A stretch of DNA of 32,880 nt, taken from the NCBI GenBank assembly GCA_016201135.1, contig JACQDK010000069.1, positions 1 through 32,880 of the forward strand. The letters are read 5' to 3'. A program made the position numbers and the translations under genes. Shown here in pieces: positions 25,155-32,880 of the stretch (position 1 is the stretch's first letter; every line of letters begins with the position of its first letter). The notes under the pieces were generated by a model, which was not told the origin of the DNA, ran no database searches, and saw nothing but the letters and a program-made list of their open reading frames with translations. Source of the DNA: Actinomycetota bacterium (lineage in GTDB: Bacteria > Actinomycetota > UBA4738 > HRBIN12).

Positions 25155-26153
25155 TTACTGGTTCGGCGCGCCGATCGACCAGAGCCCTGGGTCGTCCCAG
25201 TGTCCGACGATGACCTTGTCGGGATCCTCCGAGCGGCTCGTGGCGATCCGGAGCGCAAGGAGCTGGAGGCGCACGGTGAGCGGGATCTGGGCGAGCAGCA
25301 CCGGCAGGGGAGCGGGCTCGGCCAAGCGGCTCACCCCGATGCCCTCCGCCTCGGCCGCGCGAGCGAGGGCTTCCACGAACCCGTCTTCGTCAGGCGTCCC
25401 GAGCGCCACCAGGTGATCGCGAGGCGTGAGCGGGACGGCCGAGCCGTGCAGCAGGTACTCGGCGTCGTACCCCTCGGCCAGGGAGCGCGAGGATTCGCGG
25501 ACCTTCAGCGCGCCCTCTCGGGCGGTCACGGAGGCGGGGCCGGCCCCGAAGATCGTGAGCATCCTCTCGGGGATGGGGACGGCGTCGATCCCCGAGCTCT
25601 CGATCGCGTTGCGGACCGATCCGGGGACGAGGGCCAGCTTGTCGGAGGTGAAACTCTCCGCGCCGATCTGGGCGGCCAGCATCGCCAGGGCGAGGAGCGC
25701 GACCGTGTAGCTGACCGTGTAGGTCTCCGACGTCTCCTTCTCGACGGTCTCGATCGCGTCGGGGAAGCCCCCGCCCTTCCTGGTGATCATGATCACGCCG
25801 AGCCCGGCCTGGAAGGCGAGAGCGCGCGCGGCGAGCGCGTACGCGGTCTCGGCCGTGTGAGTGATGACGATGACGGCGTCCTGTGGGCCCACGATGGGCG
25901 CGTGACGGACGAACTGCATCGAGGCCACCGCGTGGGCCGAGCGTCCGGCCTCCTGGAGCATCGCCGCCCCGAGCGAGGCGGCGTGCTGGCTCGTCCCCGT
26001 GCCCACGACCCAGATCCGCCGGGACCGCTGAAGGCCCTCGGCGGCCTCGTGGATCTTCGCCCCGACGGCGGGGGAGGAGAGGAACTCATCGAGCGCCTCC
26101 GGCTGAGAGCGGATCTGGCGTTCGAAGTTCGTGGCACCGAGCGCGCTCGACAA
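25155..26153 (-). CDS. SIS-domain protein, GlmS-isomerase-like
   Basis: 332 residues with two SIS domains and no glutaminase domain. The first has RRIWVVGTGTSQHAASLGAAMLQEAG and AVIVITHTAETAYA. The second has MLTIFGAGPASVTAREGALKVRESSRSLAEGYDAEYLLHGSAVPLTP, resembling the EGALKLKE and LKHGP segments of GlmS. It probably isomerises or binds a phosphosugar; the exact substrate cannot be told. Start: TTG at 26153 with a perfect AAGGAGG upstream; no better in-frame ATG or GTG exists nearby. It lies 55 bases after lexA in the same direction and could be co-transcribed with it. Confidence 0.85.
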   Translation of the reverse strand: MSSALGATNFERQIRSQPEALDEFLSSPAVGAKIHEAAEGLQRSRRIWVVGTGTSQHAASLGAAMLQEAGRSAHAVASMQFVRHAPIVGPQDAVIVITHTAETAYALAARALAFQAGLGVIMITRKGGGFPDAIETVEKETSETYTVSYTVALLALAMLAAQIGAESFTSDKLALVPGSVRNAIESSGIDAVPIPERMLTIFGAGPASVTAREGALKVRESSRSLAEGYDAEYLLHGSAVPLTPRDHLVALGTPDEDGFVEALARAAEAEGIGVSRLAEPAPLPVLLAQIPLTVRLQLLALRIATSRSEDPDKVIVGHWDDPGLWSIGAPNQ

Positions 26154-26208
26154 CGGGCCCTCCTTGGCGTCGTCCCGGCGGCGAGCTTATCGGGTTCCGG
26201 GCGGGCTT

Positions 26209-26817
26209 TCAGAGCTTGCGGAGGACCGCCACCACCTTGCCCGCGATGCGTCCTTCGGTCATCTCGAACGGCTTCATCGCGGGGTTCTCGGGAACGAGGA
26301 CGACGCGGCTACCCTCGCGGTGAAGGCGCTTGACGGTCGCCTCGTCCTCGGCGGGGCCCGGCAGGATCGCAGCGACGATGTCACCCTCGCGGGCGTCGGG
26401 CTGGCTTCGCACGACGACGACGTCGCCGTCGGTGATGCAGGCGCCGATCATCGAGTCGCCGACCACACGGAGCGCGAAGTGGTCTCCCTCCCCGGCGAAG
26501 CCCTCGGGCACGGCGAGGTACTCCTCGAACTGCTGCTCGGCGAGCAAAGGCGCGCCGGCGGCGATCCGCCCGATGACCGGGACGGCCACGGCGCCCGCCC
26601 TGGGCTCTGCGGCAAGGGTCATGGTCCTGGGCTTCGTCGGGTCCTTCTTCAGGAGACCCTTCCGTTCGAGGTTCGTGACCTGGGCATGGACGCTTGAGGA
26701 TGACGTGAGCCCCACGGCCTCGCCTATCTCGCGGACGGTCGGCGGGTAGCCGCGTTCACGGACGGTCTCGGCGATGAACTCGAGGATGCGTCGCTGGCGA
26801 GAGGTGATGTCAGACAT
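26209..26817 (-). CDS. lexA: LexA repressor
   Basis: SOS master repressor, 202 residues. The N-terminal winged helix (SRQRRILEFIAETVRERGYPPTVREIGEAVGLTSSSSVHAQVTNLERKGLL) is canonical. The cleavage site is Ala87-Gly88 (GRIAAGAP), the catalytic serine is Ser122 (VVGDSMIG) and the lysine is Lys163 (ATVKRLHR), so autoproteolysis should be intact. The ATG has AGGAGG nine bases upstream. Its promoter (minus -35 TTGCAT, -10 TAGCGT) overlaps a degenerate SOS box, and a perfect box lies further upstream in the divergent LysM promoter. Targets visible here are recA, the LysM gene and lexA itself. Confidence 0.97.
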   Translation of the reverse strand: MSDITSRQRRILEFIAETVRERGYPPTVREIGEAVGLTSSSSVHAQVTNLERKGLLKKDPTKPRTMTLAAEPRAGAVAVPVIGRIAAGAPLLAEQQFEEYLAVPEGFAGEGDHFALRVVGDSMIGACITDGDVVVVRSQPDAREGDIVAAILPGPAEDEATVKRLHREGSRVVLVPENPAMKPFEMTEGRIAGKVVAVLRKL

Positions 26818-26846
26818 GGTCTCTAGCCTCCTGACTCATGGAGGTG

Positions 26847-26875
26847 ACGCTAGCACCGACCCGGCCGCGATGCAA
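26847..26875 (-). promoter_or_regulatory. lexA promoter: -35 TTGCAT, 17-bp spacer, -10 TAGCGT
   Basis: On the minus strand TTGCAT (26875-26870) and TAGCGT (26852-26847) are 17 bp apart. The -10 is identical to that of recA. Transcription would start near 26840, leaving a 23-base leader that contains the AGGAGG. Confidence 0.5.
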
Positions 26876-26887
26876 ACATACGTTCGG
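26872..26887. promoter_or_regulatory. Degenerate SOS box at lexA
   Basis: GCAAAC-ATAC-GTTCGG matches 9 of 12 conserved positions of TCGAAC-N4-GTTCGA and overlaps the inferred lexA -35. A weak operator here would give mild autoregulation. Confidence 0.5.
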
Positions 26888-26895
26888 GTTGCCGC

Positions 26896-26924
26896 TTGAC
26901 ATCGAACGGATGTTCGACCAGGAT
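26896..26924 (+). promoter_or_regulatory. LysM-gene promoter: -35 TTGACA, -10 CAGGAT
   Basis: A perfect TTGACA (26896-26901) and CAGGAT (26919-26924, 3/6) have 17 bp between them, filled by the SOS box. The expected start of transcription is about 26931, which is the A of the LysM ATG, so the mRNA is probably leaderless. Confidence 0.6.
26902..26917. promoter_or_regulatory. SOS box (LexA operator) between lexA and the LysM gene
   Basis: Perfect TCGAAC-GGAT-GTTCGA. It sits in the promoter spacer of the LysM gene exactly as the recA box sits in the recA promoter. Confidence 0.92.
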
Positions 26925-26930
26925 CATGCC

Positions 26931-27227
26931 ATGGGCCGAACAGGCGTTCGACGGCGGAGATTCGTGCTCACACTTGTGAGCACGACCTTGTCGGCCCTCC
27001 TGATCGGCCCGGTCGGCCACGGGCTGTCGGCCGGCGCCCAGGTCAGGCGCGAGGCGGACAGCACCTACGTGGTGGGTCAGGGAGACACCCTGTGGTCGAT
27101 CGCGGCCGGCCGGGAGGCGCCCGGCGAGGACCCGAGGCCCCTGATCGACGCGATAGAGCGGGCGAACGGCATCGGCCCGGCCGATCTGGTGCCCGGGCAG
27201 ACCCTGGTCGTCCCCGCGTCGTCTTGA
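26931..27227 (+). CDS. LysM-domain protein, probable SOS-induced division inhibitor (YneA/Rv2719c-like)
   Basis: 98 residues from the ATG at 26931; a longer frame from 26838 would run through the operator and is unlikely. A basic start with arginines (MGRTGVRRRRF) leads into a signal or membrane anchor (VLTLVSTTLSALLIGPVGHGL), then a single LysM domain (TYVVGQGDTLWSIAAGREAPGEDPRPLIDAIERANGIGPADLVPGQTLVVP) outside the membrane, binding peptidoglycan. Divergence from lexA, the SOS operator in its promoter and nrdR next door match B. subtilis yneA and mycobacterial Rv2719c, which halt division during DNA damage. The function is inferred from this context. A 24-bp inverted repeat lies in codons 11-19. 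Confidence 0.85.
   Translation: MGRTGVRRRRFVLTLVSTTLSALLIGPVGHGLSAGAQVRREADSTYVVGQGDTLWSIAAGREAPGEDPRPLIDAIERANGIGPADLVPGQTLVVPASS
26962..26985. repeat. 24-bp inverted repeat inside the 5' coding region of the LysM gene
   Basis: Arms TCGTGCTCACA (26962-26972) and TGTGAGCACGA (26975-26985) pair perfectly over 11 bases with only CT between them. It begins 31 bases after the ATG and the inferred transcription start, so it may be a downstream operator or an mRNA hairpin. Confidence 0.9.
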
Positions 27228-27252
27228 CGGTCCCAGATGTCGCGGCTACGGT
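27224..27252 (+). promoter_or_regulatory. Putative nrdR promoter
   Basis: TTGACG (27224-27229) and TACGGT (27247-27252) are 17 bp apart and overlap the end of the LysM gene. Transcription would begin near 27259, just before the NrdR box at 27261. Confidence 0.4.
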
Positions 27253-27260
27253 TCGCGCTG

Positions 27261-27276
27261 CCACGACATCTTGTGG
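27261..27276. promoter_or_regulatory. NrdR box upstream of nrdR
   Basis: CCAC-GACATCTT-GTGG, a 16-bp imperfect palindrome sharing the CCAC/TTGTGG ends with the box in front of nrdJ. It lies 10 bases before the nrdR ATG, suggesting autoregulation. Confidence 0.65.
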
Positions 27277-27285
27277 TCTTCTGCG

Positions 27286-27762
27286 ATGCGGTGCCCATGG
27301 TGCAAGGCCGAGGACGACCGGGTCGTCGACTCCCGCCCCGCAGAGGGCGGGGCGGCGATCCGGCGCCGCCGCGAGTGTCATTCGTGCCGGCGCCGCTACA
27401 CCACCTTCGAGCGGATCGAGGGGGTGGGTCTCATGGTCGTGAAGCGCGACGGCTCGAAGGACCCGTTCGAGCGGGAGAAGGTCGCCGCCGGGATCTTGAA
27501 GGCCGCGAAGAACCGGCCGGTCACCCGCGACCAGGTGGATCGGATCGTGGACCGAGTGGAGGACCGGCTGCGGCGCAAGGGCCCCGTGGTCACTTCGCAG
27601 GAGGTGGGGCTAGAGGTCCTCGCCAGCCTCGCGAAGCTCGACCAGGTCGCGTACATGCGGTTCGCCAGCGTCTACAAGGACTTCCAGCAGATCACGGACT
27701 TCGAGCGCGAGCTCGGGGTGCTCCTGCAGAAGAAGGAGCCGGCGAAGCGCCGCTCGCGGTAG
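27286..27762 (+). CDS. nrdR: Transcriptional repressor NrdR
   Basis: ATP/dATP-sensing repressor of ribonucleotide reductase genes. 158 residues from the ATG at 27286 (MRCPWCKAEDDRVVDSR is the family N-terminus; the in-frame TTG at 27271 lies within the operator). The zinc ribbon has Cys3, Cys6, Cys31 and Cys34. The ATP-cone runs from about residue 48 to 138 (VVKRDGSKDPFEREKVAAGILKAAKNRPV; VAYMRFASVYKDFQ). The tail is basic. The target nrdJ follows 265 bp downstream. There is no Shine-Dalgarno at the expected place. The lexA / LysM / nrdR order matches mycobacteria. Confidence 0.96.
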   Translation: MRCPWCKAEDDRVVDSRPAEGGAAIRRRRECHSCRRRYTTFERIEGVGLMVVKRDGSKDPFEREKVAAGILKAAKNRPVTRDQVDRIVDRVEDRLRRKGPVVTSQEVGLEVLASLAKLDQVAYMRFASVYKDFQQITDFERELGVLLQKKEPAKRRSR

Positions 27763-27884
27763 GGGTCCCGGCCCGGAAAGAGCGACAGGAACCAGCCGTC
27801 CACAGGCGTTCCACTGGTTCCCCACCGGGGCCATCCGGTAGCCTCCGACTCTGATCCCGACCGCGACGTAGGGTTCACGCGCAC

Positions 27885-27933
27885 CCACAATATGTTGTGG
27901 TCCGGGGGGGTCATCTCCCACTAGATGTTGGAG
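27885..27933. promoter_or_regulatory. Two NrdR boxes upstream of nrdJ
   Basis: Box 1 at 27885-27900 is a perfect inverted repeat CCACAA-TATG-TTGTGG. Box 2 at 27918-27933 (CCACTA-GATG-TTGGAG) is weaker. Their starts are 33 bp apart, about three helical turns, close to the spacing known for paired NrdR boxes. Confidence 0.75.
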
Positions 27934-27941
27934 AATGGGTG

Positions 27942-27970
27942 TTGACACGACGTGCCGGTGGAGCAAGAAT
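27942..27970 (+). promoter_or_regulatory. nrdJ promoter: -35 TTGACA, -10 AAGAAT
   Basis: A perfect TTGACA (27942-27947) and AAGAAT (27965-27970, 4/6) with a 17-bp spacer, starting nine bases after NrdR box 2. It predicts a leader of about 50 bases to the ATG at 28028, too short for a cobalamin riboswitch. Confidence 0.6.
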
Positions 27971-28027
27971 CACACCCCTGTAACTCGACGGTCGTGATCC
28001 CTTCCCCACGGAGAGGAGGCGCCGAAG

Positions 28028-31843
<3,816 letters not shown>

Positions 31844-31864
31844 TATCAGCGGCGGAACGAGCGG

Positions 31865-31899
31865 ACGTGGGCCGGGGCTCGTCCCCGGCCCACGTGTTT
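31865..31899 (+). terminator. Strong rho-independent-type terminator after nrdJ
   Basis: Perfect 13-bp stem ACGTGGGCCGGGG (31865-31877) / CCCCGGCCCACGT (31883-31895), 5-base loop, followed by GTTT. It lies 22 bases after the nrdJ stop and ends 22 bases before the next GTG. Confidence 0.85.
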
Positions 31900-31921
31900 C
31901 CGGCGGAAGGAGGAGGCCGCG

Positions 31922-32299
31922 GTGGCTGACGAGGAACGAGGTCTTCTCGGCCTGCACCACGTGCAGCTCGCCATGCCGGCGGGCGAGGAGGAGGCCGCGG
32001 TGCGCTTTTACGCGGACGTGCTGGGGCTGGAGCATGTCGAGAAGCCGCCCCACCTCTCTCCGCGAGGCGGCGTCTGGTTCCGCTCCGGCGCCCTGGGGAT
32101 CCACCTCGGCGTGGAGGAGGGCTTCCGGCCGGCGGTCAAGGCTCACCCGGCGTTCCTGGTCCGGGGCCTGGAGAAGCTCCGCGCGCGTATCGAGGAGGCC
32201 GGGTACAAGGTGACCGACACGGTGCAGCTCGACGGGTACAGTCGCGTGTACGTCCGCGACCCCTTCGGGAACCGGCTTGAGCTGATCGAGCCCGCGTGA
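31922..32299 (+). CDS. Glyoxalase/VOC-fold protein
   Basis: 125 residues from a GTG with GAAGGAGGAGG upstream. It is a single vicinal-oxygen-chelate module: GLHHVQLAMPAGEEEAAVRFYADVLGL at the N-terminus with the first metal-type His, WFRSGALGIHLGVEE in the middle, and YVRDPFGNRLELIEP at the C-terminus with the conserved Glu. The fold covers glyoxalases, dioxygenases and resistance proteins; the reaction cannot be assigned. Its stop overlaps the possible GTG start of dut (GTGA), so the two are probably one operon. Confidence 0.87.
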   Translation: MADEERGLLGLHHVQLAMPAGEEEAAVRFYADVLGLEHVEKPPHLSPRGGVWFRSGALGIHLGVEEGFRPAVKAHPAFLVRGLEKLRARIEEAGYKVTDTVQLDGYSRVYVRDPFGNRLELIEPA

Positions 32300-32736
32300 C
32301 CATGGATCTTCCTTTCGAGCAGCTCGACTCAGGGGCGGAGCTGCCCTCGGCGGCACACCCGGGCGATGCCGGCTTGGACCTGCGCTCGGCTGTGGACATC
32401 GAGGTCGGGCCGGGAGAGCGCGCGATGGTGCCGACCGGCGTGGCCGTAGCCATCCCGGAGGGACACGCCGGGCTCGTTCTGCCTCGCTCGGGGTTGGCGT
32501 CGGTCCACGGGCTCACCCTGGCCAACGCTCCCGGGCTGATCGACGAGGGCTACCGCGGCGAGGTGACGTGCTCGGTCGTGAACCTCGACCGTGAGCAGCC
32601 GGTGAAGATCGTGCGGGGCGACCGGATCGCCCAGCTCGTGATCGTCGCGATCCCGCCGATCGTGCCGACCTGGGCCGACGCGCTGCCGCCGTCCTCACGC
32701 GGCGACGGAGGCTTCGGCTCGACCGGCGTGCGTTGA
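32296..32736 (+). CDS. dut: dUTP diphosphatase
   Basis: Hydrolyses dUTP to dUMP, keeping uracil out of DNA and feeding dTMP synthesis. 146 residues from GTG 32296 (overlapping the previous stop), or 144 from ATG 32302, which gives MDLPFEQLD. All five motifs of trimeric dUTPases are present: 1 HPGDAGLDLRSA, 2 LPRSGLAS, 3 GLIDEGYRGEVTC, 4 RGDRIAQLVIV and 5 GDGGFGSTG. Motif 5 is near the C-terminus as expected. It lies a short distance from nrdJ, so the end of the window groups enzymes of deoxynucleotide supply. Confidence 0.96.
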   Translation: MTMDLPFEQLDSGAELPSAAHPGDAGLDLRSAVDIEVGPGERAMVPTGVAVAIPEGHAGLVLPRSGLASVHGLTLANAPGLIDEGYRGEVTCSVVNLDREQPVKIVRGDRIAQLVIVAIPPIVPTWADALPPSSRGDGGFGSTGVR

Positions 32737-32772
32737 GGCCAGTAGCGTCTGAGTTCTGACAGTTCCGTCGTC

Positions 32773-32880
32773 GTGGCGGAGGTCGTCCCCGTCGTTCCCC
32801 GCCTCCCGACCGGGGACGGCGAACACGTCCCCTCCGAGGTCGAATCCGATCCTCGATCAGTCCGCGGCCTCACCCCACCA
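32773..32880 (+). CDS. Possible 5' end of a further gene (cut by window edge)
   Basis: From a GTG at 32773 the frame stays open to the window end, giving 36 residues starting MAEVVPVVPRLPTGDGEHVPSEVES, Pro/Val-rich and acidic. TAGCGT at 32743-32748, the same hexamer as the recA and lexA -10 sequences, lies 24 bases upstream. There is no Shine-Dalgarno and no recognisable domain. It may be non-coding. Confidence 0.25.
   Translation, partial: MAEVVPVVPRLPTGDGEHVPSEVESDPRSVRGLTPP

Noticed and set aside
26838-26930. N-terminal extension of the LysM protein to an upstream ATG
   Set aside because: It would translate through the promoter and SOS box, and the inferred transcription start coincides with the ATG at 26931.
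27763-28027. Cobalamin riboswitch upstream of nrdJ
   Set aside because: The inferred leader is only about 50 bases and no B12-box or multi-stem fold is seen; the region is explained by NrdR boxes and a promoter.
32828-32850. tRNA T-arm-like sequence GAGGTCGAATCC
   Set aside because: Lacks the GTTCGA T-loop core and no acceptor, D-arm or anticodon arm can be folded around it.

Overview
The window is a dense, chromosomal, high-GC stretch with about 31 genes, short intergenic gaps and many start/stop overlaps. Gene content and order point to a member of the Actinomycetota outside the well-known genera. The order pepR-like, dapB, dapA, RNase J, ftsK, cinA, recA, recX, miaB, miaA, dapF, hflX, lexA, LysM protein, nrdR, dut closely follows, as I recall it, the conserved mycobacterial block around recA and lexA. 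RNase Y, a RodZ-like protein and LL-diaminopimelate aminotransferase (DapL) set it apart from mycobacteria. I see no insertion sequences, phage genes, tRNAs, rRNAs or CRISPR arrays. The only mobile elements are two inteins.

Layout. 1-1973: 3' part of an M16 zinc peptidase gene coupled to dapB. 2024-3123 (minus): a histidine phosphatase and a LysE-type exporter. 3165-4138: a small lipoprotein convergent with an ATP:cob(I)alamin adenosyltransferase. 4218-9000: dapA, RNase J and ftsK. 9007-10094 (minus): an orphan gene and a GNAT acetyltransferase. 10135-15802: rodZ-like, cinA, thpR, recA (with intein) and recX. 15874-19209: RNase Y convergent with a long Ala/Glu/Arg coiled-coil gene. 19469-25089: a tightly overlapped operon miaB-miaA-dapF-dapL-hflX. 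25155-26817 (minus): a SIS-domain protein and lexA. 26931-31843: LysM protein, nrdR and nrdJ (with intein). 31922-32736: a glyoxalase-fold protein and dUTPase, then the possible start of another gene.

How it fits together. DapA, DapB, DapL and DapF together make the aminotransferase route to meso-diaminopimelate and lysine. A DNA-damage circuit can be read directly. Perfect TCGAAC-N4-GTTCGA boxes lie in the -35/-10 spacers of recA and of the LysM gene divergent from lexA, and a degenerate copy overlaps the inferred lexA -35. A second circuit is NrdR: a 16-bp box precedes nrdR and two boxes 33 bp apart precede nrdJ. The cobalamin adenosyltransferase could supply the coenzyme for the B12-dependent reductase NrdJ, and dUTPase completes the nucleotide theme.

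Most unusual features: a 360-residue LAGLIDADG intein in RecA at the L2-loop site; a 356-residue intein in NrdJ inserted just before a redox-active cysteine, with another cysteine at position -3; a 24-bp inverted repeat inside the start of the SOS-controlled LysM gene; an RNase J whose conserved first strand has no ATG, GTG or TTG to start from; and terminator-like hairpins that coincide with stop codons. These are observations from sequence alone. No database search was run.
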